A stretch of DNA of 64,000 nt, taken from the NCBI GenBank assembly GCA_015847255.1, contig JADLZK010011555.1, forward strand, positions 80,785-144,784, read 5' to 3'. The translations under genes were made by a program, and so were the position numbers. This document shows, in pieces, positions 48,711 to 59,952 of the stretch (position 1 is the first letter of the stretch; each line of letters opens with the position of its first letter). Source of the DNA: Hyparrhenia diplandra (Eukaryota; Streptophyta; Magnoliopsida; Poales; Poaceae). Under the pieces are notes generated by a model. The model was given only the letters and a program-made list of their open reading frames with translations. It did no database searches and was not told where the DNA came from.

Positions 48711-49234
48711 GTTATCACCGAGAATAGCAACGCCACCCAACACAGACTTCAAAGAGCTTCGGAAACAGCAGTTGTCAGCTTCCTAATAGCAGAACGCCAG
48801 AGCCAGCCTACTAGTGAGCAGTAAACCCTAGTGCATTGCTATATTAAGGGAATTTCTGGATTTCTGTTGACCAAATCAAGCCGCTTCAACCTGCAAGATT
48901 CGAGCTGACAGGTCAAAAAAAAAACACAAGAAGGTCGCATCACCCAAAAGAAAAAAGAAATAAGCTGCCTGTAAGATCACACAGCAACAGATCAGCAAAA
49001 TTCTAGAAAATAAACTGTAGCCGCATCTTAGTTCGATTAATCTCGCGCGCTGAAGAATATGAACAGCCTAAACGAATCCGCTCAGATTCACATGGCACCT
49101 CTCAGCAAACCAATCCGCGAGTAACAAAACGGAGATGGTGGGAAAGATTCGGATTCTACAGCCCGCAGTCAAAGCAAAGAAATGGTCACCCGGTACAAAA
49201 TGAACAGCTAAAAGAAAGGCGATCAGGAGGTTCC

Positions 49235-49500
49235 GTACCGATAAACGACTAAGTCAATCCAAAGGCGAATGGATCTCCACCCGCACGCCGTCTCAGCACC
49301 AGTGGACGGTGAAGAGGAGCCAGGCAGAAAGAGGAGGCTATGACCGGGGAAACGCCCCGGAAGCGCGCAAGAAGGCTTCCGTGGAAGGGAGGGGGCGCCT
49401 GGCTTGGTGCGTGCCGTCGCCGGCGGCGAGGTCGCGGATGGTGTGGCGCAGGCAGGCCGCCGTGGAAGAAGAGAGCGAGCGAGAGAGGAGAGAGGAAAGT
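49235..49500 (-). promoter_or_regulatory. Probable 5' leader exon and promoter side of PP2A B'
   Basis: GC-rich stretch upstream of the B' start, ending on the minus strand in ATCG/GTACGG, a good donor. It is followed toward the gene by an AT-rich intron-like region to 48711. Plant B' genes often have a spliced 5' UTR, so this is the likely first exon. No acceptor was chosen with confidence. Confidence 0.4.
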
Positions 49501-51000
49501 CTCCACCTGCCTACATCAGCTTGGCGGATTCCCGGTTTTGCCCCTGGATCCCGGCTGGCTACAAGTGCAGTTGGTGGCTTTTGTTGTCATAAACAATTAA
49601 ACAAAGCTTGCTTGACACCTCACTTTATGACACTATCACGATTGTTGAACCAAACCAAGCTCAGAAAGGCATCTTCAATTTATGGCTCATTTCGTTAGTG
49701 GATTAGGTTTAGAGAAAATTTTACATGAGTAACATTACATGCAATCTAAATATGCATAGTTCAATTGTAATTGAGGAAAACATTCATGCAAACTTCCTAG
49801 ATAAAAATAAAAGAAAATTATCACCATAGAAAACGATCAATCAAACAAGCATATCCATCCATCCATCCATCCATCCAGTAAAAAGAATATTTTCTCTAAA
49901 AGTCGAGATGCAAACTTATCCTGTAAAAAGTCACACCAACCAAACCAACAAAATTCATGCACATGTAAAAAAAAAAAAAAATCCTACAAAATTGGCCTCT
50001 AACGCACGCACACTTGAAATTTGTTATTTTCATATGCATTGTTTTTCTATATTGAGTTTATATCTCAACCTTTTGATATGTGAATGCATTATGTATTTAT
50101 TTATTTGATAATCATAGTTATTTTTTTATCTGAGGTTTCTAAGATTCCAATGAAAGAATATTTTCTCACTTGTGAAAAACAATTTTTTTTTTTTTTAAGA
50201 GCCAGTAGGACCGACCGAGGAAGCTAAGATTCGTAGTTAGCTGTGCGTTTGTTAGCAAGCATGCATCGTAGTGGTAGGTATGTCAACAATGCGTTTTTTA
50301 TGATTTCTAGCTACAAGACTATGATTTCTAGCTACAAGACCATGCAATACAACTTCTTTATTTGGTCATTGAAATATTCTATCTATCTCTAGGTTCGTGT
50401 ATATCCATCCATCCATCCATCCATCCAGTAGTACTAGTGAGAGAGTGAATATGTTCTTTGATCTTTGAACCAGAAATCGTTAAATCTCATATACAAAGAT
50501 GGATGGTGTATTTCTTCATTTGTCTTTTATTTTCCTTTTGTTAACTAATGTAGGAGTATTTGTATATAAATAAAAAGAAAAAAATAAATCACTGACAGAT
50601 GATGAACGAAGGAAGGAATTGGTCATGGAGTTTGTTGGTGGTGTCTGTCTATTATTATCACATATTTCGCTTTTGTTTAGTTTATTAGTTTTTGATACTA
50701 AGAATTCCGTACTGGAGAAAGTTGGCTGGGTTGGTACTTGGTACGCGGTGCGCCAGGCTGTTGGAAGATTCTCTCGCCGGCCGGCCTGTTGCGTACGTCA
50801 TTAATTAGCTTAACCCCATCTCACGCGTTAATCTACATGTTAAATACAGATCGCAATCCAATCCGATAATACAATAATAACAATCAGCATGTTGCTTGTG
50901 TATATCAAAGCTAACCGTTCAACAACATTTTTTCTCTCACAATAAATCATGTGAACCGTGATTGCTGATTGTCATTGCTCCAAACATCAGGGCCCCTTCG
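49501..51000. other. AT-rich intergenic, no gene
   Basis: Contains two (ATCC)n microsatellites with the same flank CCATCCAGTA (49853-49880 and 50402-50430), an A15 run at 49968-49982, and a 20-bp tandem repeat TGATTTCTAGCTACAAGAC (about 50300-50340). No coding signal is seen. Confidence 0.5.
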
Positions 51001-51013
51001 TCTAGCTCTAGCT

Positions 51014-51373
51014 TTTTTTTTCGAACCATGCACTTATCCGCATTGTATTAAGAGAAGTTAGAAAGTTTTACAGCCTTTGCGAGAACACTAGCGAGATGCA
51101 CGGGCGCACACACAAGACGGGCACGCTAACACAAGGCACCGGCTTAAACGGTGGTGCGTCCATAGGTGTTACTAAAGGAATACACTAACTGTGCGACCGA
51201 AGGTTAAGCCTAAATCACGAGGTCGGCGTTCAGCGCCTGTGAGGCCTCGCTGCGACGGGGCGGCGATCGGGAAGAGCACACTCATGTCCTGGCGCTTGTA
51301 ATCGGGACGCGCCCCCTGAAGTGGCTGAGGAGTTGGTCCGCCACCGCGTTATCGGGGGTGGACGAGGAAACAT
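51014..51373 (-). mobile_element. 5'-truncated LINE-like retroposon, 360 bp
   Basis: Bounded by 14-bp direct repeats GTCTAGCTCTAGCT (51000-51013) and GTCTAGCTCTGGCT (51374-51387), one mismatch. The T-run at the left edge is the poly(A) tail in minus orientation, preceded on that strand by TTAATACAATGCGG about 25 bases before the tail. The body is GC-rich with no recognisable domain. Confidence 0.75.
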
Positions 51374-51792
51374 GTCTAGCTCTGGCTTCGATTTCTCTGT
51401 GCACTGCAAGAAGAAGACCGGAGGTCCGGAGCCATGGCAGATGGTTGAGATTGCTGGCTGTAGACGTCAGTGACTTGCATTGCGGTGGCATGGAAATGCC
51501 ACTTCAGCTAGCCTGCTGTGCTGCTGCTACTTTTTTTTTAAGGTGCTGCTAGCCTGCTGCTACTGCTAGTATCAAAAACAAATTGGTATATGGGCCAAAC
51601 GCAAAGCCCACAGATGGCCTTTCATGCAAGCCTATGATGAGCTCCACATTTTCCTTTTTGGCCCAGCTAAAGCAGTCTCACATTTTACTTTCCATTGTCA
51701 AGGAAGCACCCAAACAAAACATGGTGTAAAAAGAAGTCCATGCTGCATGCATGCATGTGCGCGGGTGCGCGTCTATGTAGAGAAACATCTCA

Positions 51793-52120
51793 AGAGTTTC
51801 CAAAACACTCTCACGATCATTTATTTATTGGCGAGATCGAAAAAAAAACATCCCACGAACTCATAACACACCGTCTCCCGATCTTTTTGTCATTTGGAAA
51901 AATATGACCCCTAACGCGAGGATAAATGTGTGCACTTGCAGTCACGTGTATCCATGCCCCAATGGCCAATGCGCGCCCGTCTTGCTCGGTCCACAAACTC
52001 CTCACCAATGGGCTTGTTGTGCGGGATTGGCAAGGACATGTGCCACCACCAAAGCAGAGCCTGAACAAGCGAGGGACTTAAGACGAGGGTCAAGAAGATG
52101 AATATGGATGCTTGTGGAAT
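51793..52120. repeat. Diverged intergenic direct repeat, copy 1
   Basis: Matches 53219-53535 over about 320 bases with many differences. Shared blocks are GAGTTTCC, ATTTGGAAAAATATGACC versus ACTTGGAAAAATGACC, ACAAATGTGTGCA or ATAAATGTGTGCA, GTCACG and GGGTCAAGAAGA. The LINE fragment lies between the two copies. Confidence 0.65.
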
Positions 52121-53011
52121 GGGCAACCCTATCAGCTCATGCTTCTTGAACTCCATTCTTTTCTAAAGAACAAAAACATCTCTGTCTGCAAGTTTGTCCA
52201 GTGCAGTAACATCCATGACCAGTTCAACCTTCCTCTCTTTGTGGAGGCCTATGCCCAACTCTTGCAGATTCAAAATCCTCCTCAGGCTTAGCTTCTTTCA
52301 AGTGTTCCTGATTGCTGGTTTTATATTTGGGGGGAACTGCTCCTTCTCTTCCAGAAGAGCTTATATGCATCTCCTGGGTCACTCTTCTACCCCTCAATCT
52401 TCAGATGGATTTGGAAGTCCTCCTGTCAACCCAACCATAAAGTTTTTCTTCTTTGGTTACTTATTCATGATAGGTTGAGCACTAGGAATATTCTCAAAAG
52501 GAAAAACATGAACCTCCCCTCTTACTCTTGTGTCCTTTGCCATCTGGATATGGAGGAGACTGTGAATCATCTTTTTCTTGAATGCCCGACTGTGAAGGAT
52601 TGTTGGGGCCTTATTGGTCTCACTGTTATTAGTGTTCAAAAGACCCAATTTGCAGATTCCAAAACTTTAAGTGGCAGATCAATCAAAAGTTCTTCATGGA
52701 GATAATTATTGGAGCATTTGGTCTCTAAGGAATGATGCAATTTTCAGAAATTCTCCGGTTTGCAGCTTCTTGTCTGGAGACTTTCAAAGGTGTCTTTTGC
52801 AACTCTCCTGTGGAGGGCAAAGAATGCCTTGTGTAATTAATTAAGCTTGTTTTCTTTGTTTCCTTTTTTGTTTCTTAGGCTTCTGGTCTCCCTTTATAAG
52901 TTTTTTTTTTTTTAGTTCTGGATCTTTTTGTATGCACATTGTAATCCTCTCGGTTGCCTTTAATAAATTTTCGTAGAGGCTCTTCGGCCCCTCCTGTTCT
53001 CGAAAAAAAAA
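52121..53011 (+). mobile_element. LINE (L1-type) 3' remnant with reverse-transcriptase zinc-binding domain
   Basis: The end of a LINE ORF2. After a decayed segment comes HKVFLW-like coding (with frame breaks), then STRNILKRKNMNLPSYSCVLC, then HLDMEETVNHLFLECP. This is the zf-RVT pattern (Cys-x2-Cys ... His-x3-4-Cys) found downstream of plant LINE reverse transcriptases. A 3' UTR follows, then TAATAAA (52961-52967) and A9 from 53003. The catalytic RT part is absent, so it is 5'-truncated and dead. No target duplication was identified. Confidence 0.8.
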
Positions 53012-53104
53012 CAACAAATGACCCTTGGATGGATCGAGCAGAGCTGGCAGCGGCCGCACCAATGGATGGATCGAGCTATATCAACCTACTAATAAATATA
53101 ATAA

Positions 53105-53200
53105 TCCCTCCATTCCAAATTATAAGTCATTTTTCTATACATTCATTTTACTATTTTTTTGTATACATTCATTTTACTATGCATCTAGAATTCTAGATAT
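53105..53200. mobile_element. Partial Stowaway-type MITE
   Basis: One terminus is clear: CCCTCCATTCCAAATTATAAGTC. It is followed by AT-rich interior with TATACATTCATTTTACTAT twice and GCATCTAGAATTCTAGATA. No second terminus is seen, so it is incomplete. Confidence 0.45.
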
Positions 53201-53218
53201 AATAATAATAATATATCT

Positions 53219-53535
53219 AAGAGTTTCCGAAAGACTTTCTCAATCCTTTAATTTTTGGCAAGATTGAAAACATATATCTCCAACAACTCCTAATTCCACC
53301 TTCCACTCTTTTCACACTTGGAAAAATGACCTCAACATGCGGACAAATGTGTGCAATTACGGTCACGCTTATCCACGCCCCACACGCGCCCACCTCGCTC
53401 TTTCCTCAAACTCCACGCCACTAGGCTTTAGCGGGAATGGTAAGGGACAAGTGCCGACATCGAGCGGGAGGCTGAAGAAGAGAGCAGATTTATCTGAGAC
53501 CGGGGTCAAGAAGACAAATATGCCTGCTTGCGATA
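53219..53535. repeat. Diverged intergenic direct repeat, copy 2
   Basis: Counterpart of 51793-52120. The two copies flank the LINE remnant, and the order of conserved blocks is the same in both. Confidence 0.65.
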
Positions 53536-54077
53536 TTATACTAAATCCAAAGGTTTTGCCGACTTTGGTCTTGGATGGCCTTCTTCTTTTGTTAGAATAC
53601 GACTACATGGAGAGTTCTCAGCTATTAGCATGAAGTGAAGGACATTGATGGTTGTTGTCCTTATCGATAAAGGATTGAAAAACTTGACACAGACTACACA
53701 AATAGGCTTGAAGGAATTGAAGAATCAACTAGTCACCACGCTGCATACTCACACCAGGTATTGTTGCAAACTGACCTTCGATGCTGAGCTGCAATAAAAA
53801 CAAACGTATGGAGGACTTGTGATCTTTCACTCTTTGACAACGAAAGCCTTGAGAACTTCAGCAATGTGTTACAAGGACATCTCACGCTCTTGTTTCTAGA
53901 TCACGTATGGGAACATCAAAATAACTATGGGTGCTCCGATCTTATTCGTGAGGAAGAAAGACAACCTTCTTTATTCAATGTCGAGCAACTGAAGGTGGAG
54001 ATGGAGGAAGTGGAGCTCAACCTTGGGCTATCGCTTTGCAACCAGTTGGGCTCAACATGAAGGGGGGTAGCTCCCTC

Positions 54078-55296
54078 GGTCGTCGTCCATGGTGGCCATG
54101 CTAACAGTAGCGTCGGAGGAGGTGCTAGCGTCACCTGCCCTCTCGCGGACGAGCTCAGTACCAGTCTAGGCAAAAGAGTTGGAAGTTGGAGGGAAGCAAG
54201 GTTTGGATGTTGCCGGTTGGTCTAGCGACCATTGGCTATCTCCAAGAGTTCCCAAGAACCCCATCCATTCAACCCTACTTCCTCCTAACTTACGATGCCT
54301 CTGCCTTGGACTCATAGCGAGTTCATCTGCATGAGGGTGGGCAACATGGGCACCTTCCGACAATCCCCCGGTCGTCGTCCATGGTGGCCATGCATGCTGA
54401 CAGTAGCATCGGTGGAGGTGCTGGCGTCACCTGCCCTCTCGCGGACGAGCTCGCTGCCAGTCCAGGCAAAGGAGTTGGAAGTTGGAGGGAAGCATGGTTT
54501 GGATGTTGCCGGTCGGTCTAGCAGCCATTGGCTATCTCCAAGAGTTCCCAAGAACCCCATCCATCCAACCGTGCTTCGTCCTAACTTACGATGCCTCCTT
54601 TGGACTCACAAATGAGGTCATCTCACGGGAGGGCAGGCAGCACAAGCACCTTCCGACGATCCCACGGTCATCGTCCATGGTGGCCATGCATGCTGACACA
54701 TTAGTGCCAGTGGAAATGTGGGCGTAACCTGCCCTCTCGCGGACGAGCTCGCTGCCAGTCCAGGCAAAGGAGTTGGAAGTTGGGGAGGGAAGCAAGGTTT
54801 GGATGTTGTTGGTCCGTCTAGCGGCCATTAGCTATCTCTGTCAGTTCCTTAGAACCCCATCCATACAACCTTGCTTTCTCCTAACTTACGATGCCTCCGC
54901 CTAGACGCCACAACGAGGTCATCTTCGGAGGAGGGCGGTAGCACGGGCATCTTTTGACGATCCCACGATCATCGGTCCATGGTGGCCATGCATGCTTACA
55001 AGAGCCGGTGGAGGTGCTGGCGTAACCCCGCCCTCTCGCGGACGAGCTCGCTGCCAGCCCAGGAAAAGGAGTTGAAAGTTGGAGGGAAGGAAGGTTTGGA
55101 TGTTTGCGGTCCGCCTAGCGGCCATTGGCTATCTCCAAGAGTTCCCAAGAACTCCATCCATCCAACCCTACTTCCTCCTAACTTAGGATGCCTCCGCCTG
55201 GACTCACACTGGCGAGGTCATGCGGGAGGGCAGGCAACACGAGCACCTTCCAACGATCCACAAGTGTTGTCAAGATGGCCGCCATGGACGACGACC
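54078..55296. repeat. Four-copy tandem array, ~297-bp monomer, with inverted ends
   Basis: CCATGGTGGCCATG recurs at 54087, 54379, 54675 and 54977 (periods 292, 296, 302). Each monomer carries CTGCCCTCTCGCGGACGAGCTC, GAGTTGGAAGTTGG-like, TTGGCTATCTCCAAGAGTTC-like and CTAACTTACGATGCCTC blocks. Open frames within it are by-products of the repeat. The array opens with GGTCGTCGTCCATGGTGGCCAT (54078-54099) and closes with ATGGCCGCCATGGACGACGACC (55275-55296), an inverse copy with one mismatch. The flanks are unremarkable. Confidence 0.9.
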
Positions 55297-55408
55297 GGTG
55301 TGTGTGTGAGGGGCGACTACACTTGGGGGCACGGATATGCGCGACCATGACTGCAAGACATTTATAGGCGCGCCGATCATTTTTTCATGTGCCAAAAATT
55401 AAGAGGTG

Positions 55409-55453
55409 GGATCCCCCCCCACACACACACCCCCCCCACACACACACACACAA
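55409..55453. repeat. C-run / (CA)n microsatellite
   Basis: Alternating blocks of 7-8 C and CACACA, ending in (CA)n. Simple sequence; length is probably unreliable. Confidence 0.8.
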
Positions 55454-56628
55454 AAACTGGAGTCTTTTGGGAATTTGAGATGCTCCTAACAACAATACTG
55501 TTGTTTTTCGGTAGTTGGACTCAATGTTAAACGCAACAAAAATATATTTTTCCTTACTTTTTTGCAAACAGAAACATGCGTTGAGCGAGGAGGTCATGCA
55601 TCAACAGCTTTGCGTGCAAATCGCCCTCAAAGTAACTTCCTTGTATTTGTTGTATCCGATCCTACACAAAAGTGGTATTATGCTGTTACAAGTGTAGACA
55701 AATCGTGAACAACTTTTTTTTTTTTTTGGCACTACTAGCTTGTGTGTGTAATCTTTATAGCAATGAACAGTTGTTTTGTTTGTGATGGATGTGTACATAT
55801 AACTAATATACAAATCTACATAGTTTTTCGTACAAAAGGGTGGTGCTTTAGCTTCAGCAGTCACTACCACTCACAAAAAGGTAGAGCCAAAACAGGAAAC
55901 CGACACAATCTGTCTGCGCTAGTCGACTCGTCCAAAACATTTTTCGTTCACCACGCCAATAGCTACTTACGTGGTTTTCTTTGTTTGATTTGATGAGATG
56001 TTGATGAGTCATGCGTGAGTCATACCAAAAAACAACAAAAATTACTAACTGCCTAGCTAGCTAGGATCGGAGCGAGTTTATGCCATCATTATTATTCATG
56101 GCATGCATGCGTACGAGCACTCACCACGCCAATGGCTAGCCATATGCCACGAGTAAACCATGACACGTCAACCTATATCTCATATATTACCATGATAGTA
56201 TATAATCATATTTATTTGCAAATTGCTGGATTGTATATGCAAATCTCAAACGAGATTATGCATGGTTAAACTTTATATTAGGGATTTTCCTATTTTTCTC
56301 AAAGGAATGGTGCCTTTGCAAGGAATGTTAATAACATATGAAGTTACCACATTTCGCTAGGCTATAATAAAGACATGTAATAAATAAATAATTTGGAAAA
56401 AGGTATCCATTTATGTGAGCACAATTATATATTATTTAAATAAAGGCTTTCTATTAGCTGTCTTTATCTATTTATTTATTTATAGCCACTGCACCTGGAT
56501 GGAACATGTGCACTACACATGGAGTTATAGTTGGGTGTAGAAAACAGCCATAGCCCATTCCCCGTCTCATCTCTACAACAGTAGCTATCACAATCCTTTC
56601 TTCACTCTCCTGTCTTCCTCCACCACCA
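55454..56628. other. AT-rich intergenic, promoter side of the RRM-like gene
   Basis: No gene seen. A 14-T run lies at 55711-55724. A TATTTATTTATTTATAG stretch near 56468-56485 could serve as TATA region for the downstream gene, but that is a guess. Confidence 0.4.
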
Positions 56629-59195
56629 ATGGCTCCCTTTGATCTACCTAAGGCTATAGATTCTTGCATTAAGCATGGGCGCCAACTTTACTATCGCTTA
56701 GTGTTTCTCCTTGAATGGATCCTTCTCTTTCCATAGAAATAATTGCCTTTTGGTTGTTGGTTGAAGGAAATGGTGAAGTTGATTTCCTTCAACACATCAA
56801 TTCCTTTCATGACAATATGTTTCTAGACATCGTTGATATGGGGAAGCAGTTCATTGATGCCATGCATGAGAACCCTGGTGGATTGAAATCAAGATCCACA
56901 TCAAAGTTTCACGAAGAAGTTATTTTTGGAATATGTTTCTTCCTCAATAATGTTTGCTACAAAGTCTTAACCGATCTTAGGCAAAAGGCCGAGAAACATA
57001 TGGAAATTGATTATGTGGAAGAATACTCTAGTTCCAACTATCATGTTCATCATCAATACATGAAGAAGTACCAGCCCCACATGATCATTGTAAGCACAAA
57101 TATAGCATCTCTCACAACCTACTTCATATGGAAGTTTCCTCAACTGACCGCATTTAAAACATTACGACGGCTATATGGATGGCACTAATAATTTTTTCTT
57201 ATTTAACTTGTGCAATGAGCTTTCAAAGCATCAAGGAGATGGTTTAGTTTCTAGAAGTATACGTAGGGATATTAATTCCCTTCAAGATATGATAATAAGG
57301 GATGAAATTCAGGCAATTCATGACATGGATGAATCTCCTAGTTCAAGCTATCATGTTCATCATCAATACATGAAGGATCAGCCCCACATAAGCACTGTAA
57401 GCACAAATATAATATATCACAACTTGTTTTGTGGAACTTTCCTACATTTAAAAGCATTTGACACTTTATATGGATGACACTACTAAATTTCCCCATTTAA
57501 CTTCTGTAATGAACTTTATTTCATTTACATTTTCTCTTTTTCATTTTCTCTTTTTCATACAGAGCTCTCATCAATATCGAGGAGACAACCCAATTTCTAA
57601 AGGTGTACATAGGGATATTAAATCCTTTCAACATATGGTAAAAACAAGGGATGGAATTCTAGCAATTCATGGTATGGAAGAATATCCCAATTCAAGCTAT
57701 CATGTTCATAATCAATACATGAAGGACCAGCCCCACATAAGCATTGTAAGCACAAATATAGCATATCTCACAACTTATTTTTGGTACTTTCTAGATCCGT
57801 TGCCTTTAAACCATATGACACCTATATGATGGCACTCCTTAACAATTTCCCCATCTACCTTCTGCAATGAAGTTTTATTTGTCTCTACATTTACTCTTTT
57901 CCATATAGACCCCCCATCAATTTGATGGAGACAGTTCAACTTCTAGAAGTGTGCATTGGGATATTGAATGCCATCAAGATGCGGTAAAAAACAAGGGATG
58001 AAATTGAATCTATGAATTCTTTTTCGATAGATTCAAGAAATATGATTCGCGGCATCAAAGAAACACAGGAGTAAACATATATTCAAGACGAGCCCTATGC
58101 CTATCACTAATCCAAGCCTTCAAGGTATGGTAAATTGGAGGTATGGAGCCCAATCGAATGATTTCTCAACAGATCTAGATATTATCAATCCTCGGGAACA
58201 AAGAGTCATTGGAGTTATTCCTTCTGGAGCAAATGATGATGATTTGGAATTATTATTCGGGCAATGTATGATTTCTCCTCAATTCCCATCAGAGCAGGGT
58301 ACATTTCCCCAGAGTTCTACAACAGACATGAACCATAATTTTCATTCACATATACAACATGATTCCCTTGTTCCACAAGATGACAGAACATTATTTGTCA
58401 CTTTCTCCAATGGACATCCATTAACTAAAGAGGAAGTATATAACTTTTTTATGAGGTAAGATTTTTGTCTTTATTTTTAACTATTTACATCCAGGTATCA
58501 TGGGTTTTTTAAATTACTTTTATTAAAGATTGGCACCCGGTGGTACCAAAGGCCGCATGAAGTTTTTACTCCCAATAACAACAGTAAATAATTAAGTGTC
58601 ATAAGAAAATGAGAACAACATGGACCTCATGGTACATATTCCAATTCAATGCAAATGGTATGTCCGTATGGACAACTATAAAAGATATAGGGCATGCATA
58701 AAGAAGAGGGTGCATTACTAGTGGAGCCCTCGACTTGTTTCATAGTCATTCCCTCCCCTTGCCCACCCTCCCTTAAATAAACTACTAAGCTCTTGATGAG
58801 TTCAGAAATGTTTTGGTAGTCACCATTACCATAAGGTATGGATTTAGATAAGCCTTTTCTCATTATTTGGAAAGCTACTTCTTCGTTTATAAATTTACTT
58901 TCACATATATAACTTTTAGACTGTTGCACATTTATTTTAAATCCTATAATGCTATCTATTCATGTTCTTATTGGTTGGCAGTGTTTTCGGTGATGTGGAA
59001 AGCCTAAGCATAGAGATCCCAGTTGAGGTTAGGCCACCTCAATATGCACTGGTCACATTTAGCTCACTGGAGACTGTGCTATTCATACTTGGTGGAAAAG
59101 AGAAGGTCAAGTTTGTGGCAGGAGGGAAACATTTGTGGGCTCGAAGATACGTGCCAAGAAACCACGAGAAGGGGAAAAACCAAGCTTGGATATGA
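56629..59195 (+). CDS. RRM-like protein with multiplied internal exons
   Basis: Best model: exon A 56629-57089, B 57220-57396, C 57563-57745, D 57909-58455, E 58982-59195. The N terminus is MAPFDLPKAIDSCIKHGRQLYYRLVFLLEW continuing (after a -1 shift near 56720) into DPSLSIEIIAFWLLVEGNG, a pattern I recall from a rice-expanded family of putative RNA-binding proteins. Exons A-end, B, C and D-start are repeats of one module (HRDI-x-S-x-QHM, SSYHVHHQYMKDQPHIS). The C-terminal part resembles an RNA recognition motif: RTLFVTFSNG (RNP2-like), EEVYNFF, then PPQYALVTFSSLETV (RNP1-like) and WARRYVPRN. An extra A in exon D (about 57986) and the weak acceptor of exon B disturb the frame. RNA binding is inferred from the fold pattern only. 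Confidence 0.65.
57016..58000. repeat. Tandem exon-intron repeats in the RRM-like gene
   Basis: A module of exon plus intron is repeated. The donor GTAAGCACAAATAT occurs at 57090, 57397 and 57746 (spacing 307 and 349), each preceded by TATCATGTTCAT(C/A)ATCAATACATGAAG...CAGCCCCACAT. Introns share ATGGATG(G/A)CAC or ATGATGGCAC, TTCCCCAT and TG(C/T)AATGA blocks. The first intron lacks about 45-55 bases, including the pyrimidine-rich tract and the CAG/TAG acceptor present in the other two. Confidence 0.85.
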
Positions 59196-59543
59196 CCCAA
59201 TAACATGAAAATCAAGTGGTTTCAGAGATCAGCCCATTAAACTGAATAATTTGCAACTTCCAGTATGTTCGCTGAAGCTATAACGCAGCCAGCTGCTGCT
59301 TCTTGCATTCTAGCTGTTGCAGTATTAATGTAATAATGCGGCCGTCAACTCTAAGGCTCGAGACTACCTTCGTCCTTTAATTTTGGATTGTTTTGTTTCC
59401 GTGTATCCCAGCATGCATGTATGGAGATGTGCCCAAATGAGTAATGTGTGTTTAAATGACTTCACTATTTTCCTTCCGACGTTGTGTTTGAATGATCTGA
59501 TTTTATCACTATTTTTTAGATTTTGCTAGGTGTTTGTTTTGCT

Positions 59544-59564
59544 TTTTTTTTTTTTGAGCAAGGA
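59544..59564 (-). mobile_element. Micro-retroposon, 21 bp
   Basis: Twelve T and GAGCAAGGA, flanked by a perfect 12-bp repeat GTTTGTTTTGCT (59532-59543 and 59565-59576). On the minus strand: TCCTTGCTC plus poly(A). The T-rich flank makes the boundaries slightly ambiguous. Confidence 0.6.
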
Positions 59565-59952
59565 GTTTGTTTTGCTTGTGCCTCGAACTGTTTTGCAGAT
59601 TGGATCCATCCATCTCTCCGCATACTTTTTTCCGGGCACATGATAGAAAAATTCTTACTTTCAGGGGAGAAGATTAGGTTGCCATGTTAAGAATTTTGAT
59701 TTGATGCCCCGATGATCTTCGCTAAAATTTTCAAATGTCTGCGTCGAATCCGAGTGGATCTCGTCGCCTCGCACCGCCGGTGTAGCCGACGGCAACCTTG
59801 CCCTCCCACCCTGCCGCCATTGCCGCCAACCAGTCGTCGACCTGACGCGGTAACCTCGTGGACTTTACTCGTGTGGGGTGGCGGCCCAAAGCCCAAACTG
59901 CACGGGCCAGACCCGCCCGCTCCTCCGCCTCCCCGCCCACGCCCCCGCCGCA

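Noticed and set aside
49853..50430. The two (ATCC)n tracts with shared flank as transposon ends
   Set aside because: Similarity is limited to the microsatellite and a few flanking bases; simple-sequence origin is sufficient.
54166..54830. Minus-strand frames sharing the segment TSNSFAWTGSELVRERAG
   Set aside because: They recur once per tandem monomer and have no start context or domain; a repeat artefact.
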